Numbered from the stretch's first letter, positions 15,735 to 23,838 are shown. The stretch is 33,026 bases of DNA from Candidatus Saccharimonadota bacterium (GCA_003133385.1 PKXF01000004.1:46004-79029), one strand, 5' to 3'. Notes: generated from the sequence alone by a model not told the origin. Numbers and translations: made by a program.

Positions 15735-16889
15735 TCAGTTCTCGCAAGGCTCATAGAACTTACTATCGAGATTGACGTCAAAAAGCGACCCGGTAATCCC
15801 GGCCGCCTCGTCAGCTGTACAGAACTTTGCAGTCGTTTCCTTGTCAGTATCTTCATACTCGGCATTTAGAACCGGCTTGCCAGCTGAGAGATAGGCCGTG
15901 GCGTCGCCGCCGGAACCTGAGCACGGATCATTATAGAAGTTGCATTCTTCAATGATCATACCATCATATAATGACGCGTCAGCCGGTTCGTTAGCGCTGT
16001 CATTTTTTTGGAAAATCGCGAGACCGTCAGAGTGAGCGGTGTAAGCCAGCCATCGTTCAAAGCCAGCACTATCAGCCTGTACTAAGCCCCAGCCGCCGCC
16101 AGATGCTCCGGTTTGACTTTGATTGGTGTAGCCGTCCAAGTCGTCCGGTTCTAAGGCATTTTGACCTTCACTTTTACAGCCTGAGATGCGCTGACTGAGA
16201 CCCGCCGCGATATTGGGTGCAGCACCAGTTAGTGTGGCGTTATTACCAGCCGTGTAATTGGCGAAGCCTCTAAGGTCGAACCAGTTCTCGCCAGCATAGC
16301 CTTGCATTTGGGTAGTGCTAAGACTTGAACCATTCGTGTAATCAGCGGGGGCAAAGTCATTAAAGTCAGGAAAGCCTTGTTGCTGGGCACCGGCCTCGAC
16401 ATAACAGATAGAATAGTGGCCAGCGGCGTGAATTGCCGTCACGACTGGCGACGGACCATCTGGTATACCGACAGAGTTAACTGTACCCGCATCTGCAAAA
16501 AGGTCAGTGTCCCATATATTTGCCGAGCCTGCTGCAGGGTAAGCCGCACTAACTGCAGGTAAACCACCTAAACCGTTGCTCGGTGGGCTAATCTCCCAAT
16601 ACCACTGATCCGGCAAACCGTTGTTCTGCTTGGTTGGCGGCAGTGTATAGCCAGTTCCCGATGTCTGACTTTTAAACACCACGCAGCTACCATCACTGGC
16701 GCCGGTGCACGTTTGTTTCGCCGCACCGCCGGCTAGGCTACCCCCGTCAGCAGTAAGACTGGCATAGGGAGTGGCGGCATGAGAGCTTATTAATAAGTAC
16801 GTCCCTATACCGGCTACTATGACTACAGCCACTAGCATCGCTAGTCGCCGGGTGCTTTTGGTTTTGCTCAAGAAGTATTTGCTAAACAT
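15735..16889 (-). CDS. Secreted GH114-type glycosidase (endo-alpha-1,4-polygalactosaminidase family)
   Basis: A 384-residue protein with a basic N-terminus, a membrane helix (about 16-35) and SHAATP after it, an N-terminal layout common in Saccharibacterial surface proteins. A short Gly-rich segment (about 42-74) follows, then a GH114-like barrel: DQWYWEIS (94-101), ICYVEAGAQ (161-169), ENWFDLRGF (201-209), LEPDDLDGY (246-254), AIFQKND (291-297), MIIEECNFY (311-319), AGKPVLNAEYED (336-347). Asp252 and Glu314 or Glu315 are candidate catalytic acids by analogy. Enzymes of this family cut galactosamine-rich polysaccharides; the actual substrate here could be a host or biofilm glycan. Five cysteines in the barrel could form disulfides. 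Confidence 0.85.
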   Translation of the reverse strand: MFSKYFLSKTKSTRRLAMLVAVVIVAGIGTYLLISSHAATPYASLTADGGSLAGGAAKQTCTGASDGSCVVFKSQTSGTGYTLPPTKQNNGLPDQWYWEISPPSNGLGGLPAVSAAYPAAGSANIWDTDLFADAGTVNSVGIPDGPSPVVTAIHAAGHYSICYVEAGAQQQGFPDFNDFAPADYTNGSSLSTTQMQGYAGENWFDLRGFANYTAGNNATLTGAAPNIAAGLSQRISGCKSEGQNALEPDDLDGYTNQSQTGASGGGWGLVQADSAGFERWLAYTAHSDGLAIFQKNDSANEPADASLYDGMIIEECNFYNDPCSGSGGDATAYLSAGKPVLNAEYEDTDKETTAKFCTADEAAGITGSLFDVNLDSKFYEPCEN

Positions 16890-16898
16890 GATCTTAAC

Positions 16899-16904
16899 GC
16901 TATA
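16899..16904 (-). promoter_or_regulatory. Candidate -10 box of the GH114 gene
   Basis: The minus strand reads TATAGC nine bases before the ATG at 16889. It matches four of six consensus bases and follows the spacing seen at other genes in this window. Confidence 0.25.
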
Positions 16905-16925
16905 TTCACGGCAACTTTAGCACAC

Positions 16926-16947
16926 CAGCTTACACCGCGTAAAGCTG
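16926..16947 (-). terminator. Weak hairpin after the flavin dehydrogenase gene
   Basis: CAGCTT and AAGCTG form a six-base stem around a ten-base loop, 20 bases beyond the stop at 16967. No T-run follows, so it is a poor intrinsic terminator. Confidence 0.2.
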
Positions 16948-16966
16948 TCGGTAAGTTCAAGCTATC

Positions 16967-18631
16967 CTAAAAATGATCCCGGATGTGGCTAAAGCTATAG
17001 TCCCAATCGGCATTGGCTTTTTTATGCGGATTGAAGATCCCCTGGGGGTCCATTATGCTTTTGGCTTTTTGAAATACATGGAGCATCGGCTTACCATACA
17101 TAGTTTCCAGCCAAGGCCCCCGGATTAGGCCGTCATTATGTTCGCCGCTGAGCGAACCGCCGTACTTAAGCACAAGATGATTAACTTCTTTCATGGCCGG
17201 CAAAATGGTCTTGCGCTCACTTGGGTTCTCAAGCTTCATGAGAGGAATAACATGAAAGTTGCCGTCGCCCATGTGGCCGGCAATGGTAGCGAATAAATGA
17301 TACTTTTTAATAATTTTTCTAAGTTTAGGCAAGAAAGCGGTCAAGTTTGCCGGCGGTACGACTAGATCATCTATAAAAGGGGCGGTGTGTTTGTCTTTAA
17401 CTTTGCTCCTTAGCAGCTGGAAACTATAGCGGCGCATAATCCAAAATTTTTCGGATTTACCTTCGCTAGGGTCTTCTTCAAAGCCGTTAATCTCATACCG
17501 AGCCCGGTGTTTATTTAACGTCTTATGTAGTTCGTGGACTTTTTGGCGGACCGCTTCTTCGCTGTCACCATTAAACTCGATCATCAGTATGAGCTTCGGC
17601 ATGCCGCGCAGCAGCTGCAAACCGTCGGGAATCAATGTAATTAACAGGTGGAGAAAACGTTTCCAGCCCAGCAGTTTTAAGAAACTCGGCATAAAACGGA
17701 TAGACAGCCGAAGCGTAGCATCGTCAAACGATTCAAAGGTAGCCGGCTTAGCCTTCAGCACCTCGGGAATAACTTCACCTAGATCATCAATGTTCTTCAT
17801 GAAAAGCACCAAAAGGCCGGAATGCTGGCGGGCTGGAACCAGACGGAAATGAATGTCGGTTACAAAACCAAGCGTACCCTGGGCGCCAACTATTAATTTG
17901 GTCAGGTCAAAGATGCCCGTTTCCCGGTCCCAAACGTCCCATAGGTTGTAGCCCGTGGAATTTTTGCTAACATGCGGCTTGGCCGCTTTGATGGCGTCAT
18001 AATGGGTGTCTACCAGCTCGAACAATCCGGCGTAGACCTTGCCCTCAAAATCTTTTTGATGCATTTTATCCCGTAACTCCAATTTGTTGAGCGGTTTAAC
18101 CGTCCGTTTAACGCCGTCGGCAAATACAAAATCAAGCTGGGTGACAAAATCCTCGGTCTTGCCGAATTCTAAAGACTTCTCGCCGCCGGAATTGTTATTG
18201 ACCATGCCGCCGATGGTTGCCAGGTCGCGTGAGGCCGGATAGGTCGGCATCAAGGCGCCATGCTTCAAGGTTGCCGGTTCAAAATCCCGGTAAAAAACAC
18301 CGGGTTGGGCCTGGGCGGAAGTGGTTGAAATTTTCTCAATCTCTGTAAAATGTTTGCTAAAGTCGACAATTATTGAATCATTGATAGCGCCGCCAGACAT
18401 ACAGGTCCCGGCACTGCGCGCCGTCACGCTAAGACCCGGTATATCGTGTTTTTTGTCGCCGACGAGTTTTACCAGGGTTTGCACGTCGCGGTCGTCGCGC
18501 GGCATGACAACGAGCTGGGGCCGTAGTTCAAACATTGAAGCATCATGGCTATATACGTTAAGCGTTGCCGGAGAGTTGTCGATCTCACCGGTAAAATGAG
18601 CTTGCTTAAGGGCACTAATAAACGAATCCAT
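16967..18631 (-). CDS. FAD-linked 2-hydroxyacid dehydrogenase (GlcD / D-lactate dehydrogenase family)
   Basis: A 554-residue flavoprotein of the VAO family. The FAD_binding_4 domain occupies about 35-225: LVVMPRDDRDVQTLVKLV, ARSAGTCMSGGAI and DLATIGGMVNNNSGGEKSLE, the last holding the flavin-binding Gly-rich turn. The C-terminal substrate domain (about 260-540) ends with the family signatures ATIAGHMGDGNFHVIPLM, GGSLSGEHNDGLIRG and DPQGIFNPHKK, including the His residues expected for D-lactate or glycolate oxidation. No fused iron-sulfur domain is present. Such enzymes donate electrons to quinone or an electron-transfer partner. The gene is divergent from ndh, so both would feed the quinone pool used by the bo3 oxidase. 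The precise substrate (D-lactate, glycolate or other) cannot be decided from sequence alone. Confidence 0.87.
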   Translation of the reverse strand: MDSFISALKQAHFTGEIDNSPATLNVYSHDASMFELRPQLVVMPRDDRDVQTLVKLVGDKKHDIPGLSVTARSAGTCMSGGAINDSIIVDFSKHFTEIEKISTTSAQAQPGVFYRDFEPATLKHGALMPTYPASRDLATIGGMVNNNSGGEKSLEFGKTEDFVTQLDFVFADGVKRTVKPLNKLELRDKMHQKDFEGKVYAGLFELVDTHYDAIKAAKPHVSKNSTGYNLWDVWDRETGIFDLTKLIVGAQGTLGFVTDIHFRLVPARQHSGLLVLFMKNIDDLGEVIPEVLKAKPATFESFDDATLRLSIRFMPSFLKLLGWKRFLHLLITLIPDGLQLLRGMPKLILMIEFNGDSEEAVRQKVHELHKTLNKHRARYEINGFEEDPSEGKSEKFWIMRRYSFQLLRSKVKDKHTAPFIDDLVVPPANLTAFLPKLRKIIKKYHLFATIAGHMGDGNFHVIPLMKLENPSERKTILPAMKEVNHLVLKYGGSLSGEHNDGLIRGPWLETMYGKPMLHVFQKAKSIMDPQGIFNPHKKANADWDYSFSHIRDHF

Positions 18632-18638
18632 TCCCTAT

Positions 18639-18649
18639 AGCTTAAGCGT
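18639..18649 (+). promoter_or_regulatory. Shared intergenic motif AGCTTAAGCGT, copy 3
   Basis: The 11 bases are identical to those in the cyo leader at 14036-14046. They lie eight bases upstream of the flavin dehydrogenase ATG and overlap its candidate -10 (TATAAC at 18653-18648 on the minus strand), and are about 75 bases upstream of ndh. Confidence 0.3.
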
Positions 18650-18708
18650 TATACTACTAAAAATGCAAATAGGGGTGAGACTACGTGGTTTCCCAACCTA
18701 TATTTTGG

Positions 18709-18714
18709 TATAAT
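18709..18714 (+). promoter_or_regulatory. -10 box, near-leaderless promoter of ndh
   Basis: A perfect TATAAT lies ten bases before the ATG at 18725, giving a leader of about four bases. There is no Shine-Dalgarno. Confidence 0.5.
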
Positions 18715-18724
18715 CGCTAGCAAG

Positions 18725-19924
18725 ATGGCAAAAACAGAACAAGTCCTGATCGTAGGTGGCGGTTTTGCAGGTATAAGTGCCGCCCGCGAGTTAGCTGATG
18801 ACACAAGGTTTAATGTCACACTCTTGAGTGATGACGCTGATATGCGTTACTATCCAACGCTATACCATACAGCTACCGGCGGCGAACGCGCCAACTCCAG
18901 TATTCCGCTCAGCAAGATCTTCGAGGAAACCAAAAACATACAATTTGAAAAAGGCGTTGCAACCCACCTTGACCGCAAGGCTAAGACAATCACGACCCAA
19001 GAAGGCAAAAGCCTAAGTTACGACACTCTTATACTGGCCTTGGGCGTTGTTACCAACTACTTTGGCATTCCCGGGCTGGCTGAAAACTCCTTCAGCATCA
19101 AGTCCCAAGACGAAGTAGCCCGATTCAAAGCCCACTTACACCAACAACTGGTAGACGACCACCGGCCCGATTTAAACTACGTGATTGTCGGCGCCGGGCC
19201 AACTGGTATTGAACTGGCCGGTGCTTTGCCGGCATATTTACGCCACATTATGAAAAACCATGGCCAGCCGTCAAACCGGGCTATCCATATTGATTTGATT
19301 GAAGCTGCGCCCCGGCTGTTGCCCCGGATGCCCCGGACTACATCCAGAAGCGTTCGCCGGCGGCTTAAAAGACTGGGCGTTAAGCTCTACCTTAGTAGCG
19401 CCGTCCAAGGGGAAACCGCTGACCAGCTGACTATTAACGGCAAGCCTATGCCAAGCCACACTGTAATATGGACGGCCGGCGTGACTAATCATCCTTTCTT
19501 CAAGGACAATAGCTTTGTAATAATGTCCCGGGGCAAAGTCGCCGTCGACACCTACATGCAGGCTGATGATAATATCTTCGTACTCGGTGACAATGCCAAT
19601 ACGCCTTACAGTGGCATGGCCCAGACCGCTCTGCGCGACGGGGTCTTTGTGGCTACCAACTTAAAGCGGCGAGCTTCTGGTAAAAACTTAAAAAGCTACG
19701 TGGCAAAACAACCTATTACCATTATACCAGCCGGGCCGCATTGGGCAGCGGTAGTCTGGCGGAAAGTGCAAATAAGCGGCTGGGTCGGTTATCTTATGCG
19801 CCAAGCCGCGGACCTAGTTGGTTTCCATGATTTAGAGCCATGGCCGGTTGCCACCAAGCAATTCCTGACTGAATTTAGTTCCCAAGACGACTGTGAAGTT
19901 TGTGCGGCCGCCCAAGCTAATTAG
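18725..19924 (+). CDS. ndh: Type II NADH:quinone oxidoreductase (NDH-2)
   Basis: A 399-residue single-subunit flavoprotein that oxidises NADH and reduces quinone without pumping protons. The FAD-binding Rossmann motif is VLIVGGGFAGISAA (7-20) with the ATLGV-like segment LILALGVVTNYFG (102-114). The NADH-binding motif is YVIVGAGPTGIELAG (152-166), followed by an acidic end to the second strand (Glu193), which favours NADH over NADPH. The FAD motif IFVLGDNAN is at 284-292. The quinone-site motif normally AQxAxQ reads AQTALRDG (299-306), with Arg304 in place of the second Gln. The C-terminus has an amphipathic membrane-binding segment and ends near DDCEVC, two cysteines of unknown use. It is the probable main electron entry for the bo3 oxidase. 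Confidence 0.94.
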   Translation: MAKTEQVLIVGGGFAGISAARELADDTRFNVTLLSDDADMRYYPTLYHTATGGERANSSIPLSKIFEETKNIQFEKGVATHLDRKAKTITTQEGKSLSYDTLILALGVVTNYFGIPGLAENSFSIKSQDEVARFKAHLHQQLVDDHRPDLNYVIVGAGPTGIELAGALPAYLRHIMKNHGQPSNRAIHIDLIEAAPRLLPRMPRTTSRSVRRRLKRLGVKLYLSSAVQGETADQLTINGKPMPSHTVIWTAGVTNHPFFKDNSFVIMSRGKVAVDTYMQADDNIFVLGDNANTPYSGMAQTALRDGVFVATNLKRRASGKNLKSYVAKQPITIIPAGPHWAAVVWRKVQISGWVGYLMRQAADLVGFHDLEPWPVATKQFLTEFSSQDDCEVCAAAQAN

Positions 19925-19944
19925 TTATATTCCTACCAGCCCCC

Positions 19945-19979
19945 GATAAAGCTCAACGACCTTAGATTTAACCTTTATC
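19945..19979. repeat. Inverted repeat upstream of the MntP-like gene
   Basis: GATAAAG at 19945-19951 and CTTTATC at 19973-19979 are perfect complements with 21 bases between. It lies between ndh and the gene at 19997, just upstream of the predicted -10 box. It could be a weak ndh terminator or a two-arm operator. There is no T-run. Confidence 0.25.
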
Positions 19980-19984
19980 ACTGC

Positions 19985-19990
19985 TACTAT
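19985..19990 (+). promoter_or_regulatory. -10 box, leaderless promoter of the MntP-like gene
   Basis: TACTAT lies exactly six bases before the GTG at 19997, so the start codon would be the 5' end of the message. Confidence 0.4.
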
Positions 19991-19996
19991 GTTTAG

Positions 19997-20551
19997 GTGA
20001 ACGAAATAATTACCTTAATACTGGTTGGCCTGTCTGTAGGCCTTGGTAATTTTGCCGCCTCTATAGCAATTGGGCTTGGGGGTGTCAGCCGATCGCTTCG
20101 TTTACGCATAGCTTTAGTTTTTGGTTTATTTGAGACCGGTATGCCTATTATAGGACTACTAGTCGGGCACCGGGTTGCCCATGAACTTGGTGGCAGCGCT
20201 AATATTATAGGCGGAGCACTGCTTGGGCTAGCGGGCATTTATTTAGCAGTCAATAGTTTGCGTAAAACAGACGAAAAAGAAGTCGACGAAGCTTCGCGTG
20301 GCTGGGGCAAGTTACTAATAGCCGGCGTGTCTCTTAGTATTGATAACTTAATCATAGGCTTCGGTCTAGGTACCCGACACCAATCGTTGTTACTGGCCGT
20401 AGTAGTTATTGGCGCTACCAGTGTTTGCTTGGCTCTACTAGGCCTAGAATTAGGTAACAGGTTAAGCAGCAAGGTTGAAGAGTACAGCGAGCTATTAAGC
20501 GGCCTGATACTGGTATTAGTCGGTATATTGATTGGCTTAAAGATTTTGTAA
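19997..20551 (+). CDS. MntP/YtaF-like membrane transporter, possible metal efflux
   Basis: A 184-residue protein of six membrane helices in two repeated halves. Similarity to MntP is clear in both: GLGNFAASIAIGLGG (about 15-29) against the usual SMDAFAASIGKG, the segment FGLFETGMPIIGLLVG (about 42-57), and SLSIDNLIIGFGLG (about 113-126) against SLDAMAVGVGLA. MntP proteins export manganese, using an acidic residue in each half. Here the first Asp is replaced by Asn18 (G-N instead of M-D), whereas the second (Asp116) is kept. The substrate may thus differ or transport may be impaired. The start is GTG with no Shine-Dalgarno but with a -10 box six bases upstream. It ends 22 bases before the helicase gene, which has its own -10 box. 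Confidence 0.75.
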   Translation: MNEIITLILVGLSVGLGNFAASIAIGLGGVSRSLRLRIALVFGLFETGMPIIGLLVGHRVAHELGGSANIIGGALLGLAGIYLAVNSLRKTDEKEVDEASRGWGKLLIAGVSLSIDNLIIGFGLGTRHQSLLLAVVVIGATSVCLALLGLELGNRLSSKVEEYSELLSGLILVLVGILIGLKIL

Positions 20552-20561
20552 GCCCGACCTG

Positions 20562-20567
20562 TACAAT
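20562..20567 (+). promoter_or_regulatory. -10 box, leaderless promoter of the helicase-nuclease gene
   Basis: TACAAT lies exactly six bases before the ATG at 20574. There is no Shine-Dalgarno. It matches five of six consensus bases. Confidence 0.45.
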
Positions 20568-20573
20568 AAAACC

Positions 20574-23500
20574 ATGGATAAGGAATTTTTGGCAGGCTAT
20601 AAAGAGCTCAATAAAGCCCAGAAAGCCGCCGTTGATATCATTGACGGACCGTTGCTTGTCGTGGCCGGACCAGGCACCGGCAAAACACAGCTTTTAAGCA
20701 TGCGGGTAGCCAATATCTTGCAAAAAACCGATACCGATCCGGCTAATATTCTCTGTCTGACGTTTACCGATTTTGCGGCCACCAACATGCGGGACCGCCT
20801 AAACCGGCTTATAGGCACGCCGGCGCATAAAGTCATGGTACGGACTTTTCACAGCTTTGCCGCCGAGATTATGAATATGTACCCGGACTATTTTTGGAAC
20901 GGCGCTTCCTTGCGTATTGTGCCTGACACAGTCCAGTTGGAAATAATCCAGGACATTTTAGGCCAGCTGCCGCTGGATAATCCACTGGCCGTCAAGTTTG
21001 CCGGAGCCTATACGGCAATTAACGATGCACAGCAAGGTTTACGCTTGAGCAAAGAGGCAGGATTGACGCCTGCTAAACTAGCGGCCATGCTGGCAGTCAA
21101 TACTGCCTACATTGACATTATCGAACCTACGCTGGTGGAATTGCTTAAGCCCACGTTAAGTATCAAAAAGCTTGAATCGCTGGCGAGCGCAGTCGAGAAG
21201 TTGCCGGACCAGTCGATTGATGAAAACGTCACGCCGCTAGCTTCACTCAGCAGCGTCTTAAAAACCAGTTTGGCTCAGGCCATTGACAGCGATTTAAACG
21301 AGGGTAAGACGACCGAGACCGGCAAGTGGAAGCGCCGCTGGCTGCAAACCGTGGCAGGCGAGAAGGGTATGTTCACAGAAAGACGGCGCAACGCCTGGTG
21401 GCAAGCCCTAGTTGATGTTTACTCACTCTACCGCGACCAGCTGCACGGGCGGGGGTACTACGATTACGCCGACATGTTAATCGAAGTCAACACCCAGCTG
21501 GAACAACATTCGGAATTACTTTCCCAGGTCCAGGAGAACTTTCTCTACGTGCTAATTGATGAATTTCAAGATACCAACGCCGCCCAATTGCGTTTAAGCC
21601 ATTTAGTAGCCAACCACCCCAGCAGCGAGGGCAAGCCCAATTTGATGGTTGTGGGCGATGACGACCAATCAATCTTTGCCTTTAACGGCGCCGAGCTTAA
21701 TAATATGCTGCGCTTTCAGGATACCTATCCTACCACTCAGACCATCGTATTGACCGATAATTACCGTTCGACCCAGGAACTGCTTGACTTCTCCCGCACA
21801 ATAATCGAGCAAGCTGATGACCGTTTGGTCAAGCGCCGCCCTGCGCTTAACAAAAACTTGCGGGCGGTAGCTGCACCTAGTCCGGGTAAGCTTACGCATA
21901 TAAGCTACCCGACCCGCGAGCACCAACTATTAGGCCTAGCGGAGCGGGTAAGGCAAACTTGGCAAGATGACCCAGTAGCCAGCGTCGCCGTACTGGCCCG
22001 CAGCCACGACAGCCTACGGCAGCTGAGTGCCTACTTAACGCGTTTAAAGGTACCGATCCGTTACGAACAGCAGAATAATGTGCTGGACCAGCCCCTAATG
22101 CAGCAGGTCGCCCTGGTGGCAGAAATTGTGCTCGGTATCGCCAGCGGCAATGAGAGCCAAACTAATTACCAGCTGGCAAGATTACTGGCTCATCCGGTGT
22201 GGGGCATCGACGATGGTGCTCTATGGCAACTGGCTATTACCAACCGCGTCCAGGCCCATTGGCTTGATTCTCTTTTGAAATCAGCTGACGTAAGACAAGT
22301 CGAACTTGCGCAGTGGCTGCTATGGCTGTCCCGGCAGGCAACCAACGAACCGCTGGCCGCCATGCTTGAATATATTATCGGGCTGCGAGACGGCCCCAAG
22401 TTCAGCAGTCCGCTTCACAATTACTTCGTAAGTCCAAGGCCGGTTACCTCCAGGTACGTTCAGACGCTATCGGCAATCCAAGTCGTGCGCAGCCTGGTAT
22501 ATGAAATAGTCGGGCAAAACGTCGTGGAAACTGCCCGCCTAAGTGATTTTGTCCGTTTTTTGCACTTGAGCGAGCAGCAGAGCCGCCCGCTAACCGACGA
22601 ATCATGGTTCGTTAGCGGCAGTCGTGCCGTCCAGCTGATGACCGTCTATAAGGCCAAAGGCCTGGAATTTGACAGCGTATTCTTAGTCGATGCCATTGAA
22701 GACAACTGGCAGCCGCGACATATAGGGCGTAAGCCGCCGGCTAATTTGCCGCTTCAGCCATATGGCGAGCTGTTTGACGACTATGTACGCTTAGCTTACG
22801 TGGCAACAACCCGGGCAAAACGCTCGGTTACCGTCAGCAGTTATACGACTAACACTTTAGGGCGCCTGTTGCTGCCGACGCCGCTTATTAAAGCCTTGCC
22901 GACAACAACAGTTGATGAGAAAGACGCTGCTGACGCTGCCAGCGTCCTGGAGGCTGCATTAGCTTGGCCACGCTTAGAAACCAATGATGAAAAGGCCCTG
23001 CTTAGCCCTAGCTTGTCAGAATATAACTTGAATGCCACGGCTTTCCTGCAATTTTTAGATGTTACAACCGGCGGTCCAACCCATTTCTTGGAAACCCAAC
23101 TGCTGCGCCTGCCACAAGTTACCACCTCCAGCATGGCTTACGGCACGGCCGTGCACCGGGCACTGCAAACGGCCCAGCAACTGACCAACGCCGGCAAGTT
23201 TAAGTTTGCTTCCGTCGTGCAAAGCTATGAGCAAGCCCTGAGCGAGCAACAACTTCCGGTGAGCGAAACCGAACGTTATCGGGTTCACGGCGAGCAGGTG
23301 CTTGCCAATCTCTTCAAGCTCAAGACTTTTAACCTGGTGAAGGGCGCTAAACCCGAGGTAGCCATCCGTGAAGCAAGAGCCGGCGCTGCCCGATTAGGTG
23401 GCAAGCTCGACCGGATTGACGTAAATGAAGACGGTATTCTTATTACTGACTATAAAACTGGGATCCCTCTGCCAAGTTTCGACTCAAAGGACCAGACCAA

Positions 23501-23813
23501 AGCCATAAAAGCCTGGCGACACCGCAACCAACTATTATTCTATACGCTGCTACTTCGCCAAAGCTCCCGCTATCCAAACCCTAAAAACATCAGGGGGCAG
23601 ATGATGTACGTTGAAGCCGAAGATCCAGCTAGTCTGGTGCTAACCTACGAGCCGGACCAAGAATCCTTAAGCCGCATCCAAAGTCTGATTACTGTAGTCT
23701 GGAAGCATATAATGGACCTCAATTTTCCAGACACTTCTGTTTATCCAAAGACTATGGCTGGCATCAATGCTTTCGAAGCTGACCTTTTAAAGGGCAATTT
23801 ACCTACTAAATAG
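20574..23813 (+). CDS. UvrD/PcrA-type helicase fused to a RecB-like PD-(D/E)XK nuclease
   Basis: A 1079-residue superfamily 1A helicase. Motifs in order: Q motif LNKAQKAAVDI, Walker A GPGTGKTQLL (motif I), TFTDFAATNMRDRL (Ia), YVLIDEFQDTNAAQ (II), LMVVGDDDQSIFAFNGA (III), VLTDNYRSTQEL (IV), LMTVYKAKGLEFDSVFL (V) and YVATTRAKRSV (VI). After about residue 850 a RecB-family nuclease domain follows: YGTAVHRALQ, then LGGKLDRID (about 940) and ILITDYKTG (about 956), supplying the Asp and Asp-x-Lys of the metal site. It would unwind and resect DNA ends, a function like AddAB or RecBCD in one chain, although the partner subunit is not in this window. A strong hairpin terminator follows the stop. Confidence 0.92.
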   Translation: MDKEFLAGYKELNKAQKAAVDIIDGPLLVVAGPGTGKTQLLSMRVANILQKTDTDPANILCLTFTDFAATNMRDRLNRLIGTPAHKVMVRTFHSFAAEIMNMYPDYFWNGASLRIVPDTVQLEIIQDILGQLPLDNPLAVKFAGAYTAINDAQQGLRLSKEAGLTPAKLAAMLAVNTAYIDIIEPTLVELLKPTLSIKKLESLASAVEKLPDQSIDENVTPLASLSSVLKTSLAQAIDSDLNEGKTTETGKWKRRWLQTVAGEKGMFTERRRNAWWQALVDVYSLYRDQLHGRGYYDYADMLIEVNTQLEQHSELLSQVQENFLYVLIDEFQDTNAAQLRLSHLVANHPSSEGKPNLMVVGDDDQSIFAFNGAELNNMLRFQDTYPTTQTIVLTDNYRSTQELLDFSRTIIEQADDRLVKRRPALNKNLRAVAAPSPGKLTHISYPTREHQLLGLAERVRQTWQDDPVASVAVLARSHDSLRQLSAYLTRLKVPIRYEQQNNVLDQPLMQQVALVAEIVLGIASGNESQTNYQLARLLAHPVWGIDDGALWQLAITNRVQAHWLDSLLKSADVRQVELAQWLLWLSRQATNEPLAAMLEYIIGLRDGPKFSSPLHNYFVSPRPVTSRYVQTLSAIQVVRSLVYEIVGQNVVETARLSDFVRFLHLSEQQSRPLTDESWFVSGSRAVQLMTVYKAKGLEFDSVFLVDAIEDNWQPRHIGRKPPANLPLQPYGELFDDYVRLAYVATTRAKRSVTVSSYTTNTLGRLLLPTPLIKALPTTTVDEKDAADAASVLEAALAWPRLETNDEKALLSPSLSEYNLNATAFLQFLDVTTGGPTHFLETQLLRLPQVTTSSMAYGTAVHRALQTAQQLTNAGKFKFASVVQSYEQALSEQQLPVSETERYRVHGEQVLANLFKLKTFNLVKGAKPEVAIREARAGAARLGGKLDRIDVNEDGILITDYKTGIPLPSFDSKDQTKAIKAWRHRNQLLFYTLLLRQSSRYPNPKNIRGQMMYVEAEDPASLVLTYEPDQESLSRIQSLITVVWKHIMDLNFPDTSVYPKTMAGINAFEADLLKGNLPTK

Positions 23814-23816
23814 AAA

Positions 23817-23838
23817 ACTGCCCAGTGTACTGGGCAGT
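23817..23838. terminator. Bidirectional intrinsic terminator
   Basis: A nine-base perfect stem, ACTGCCCAG and CTGGGCAGT, surrounds the four-base loop TGTA. On the plus strand AATCTTTTGGTTTT follows; on the minus strand TTTTCTATTT follows. It separates the helicase gene from the convergent aquaporin gene. Confidence 0.85.
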
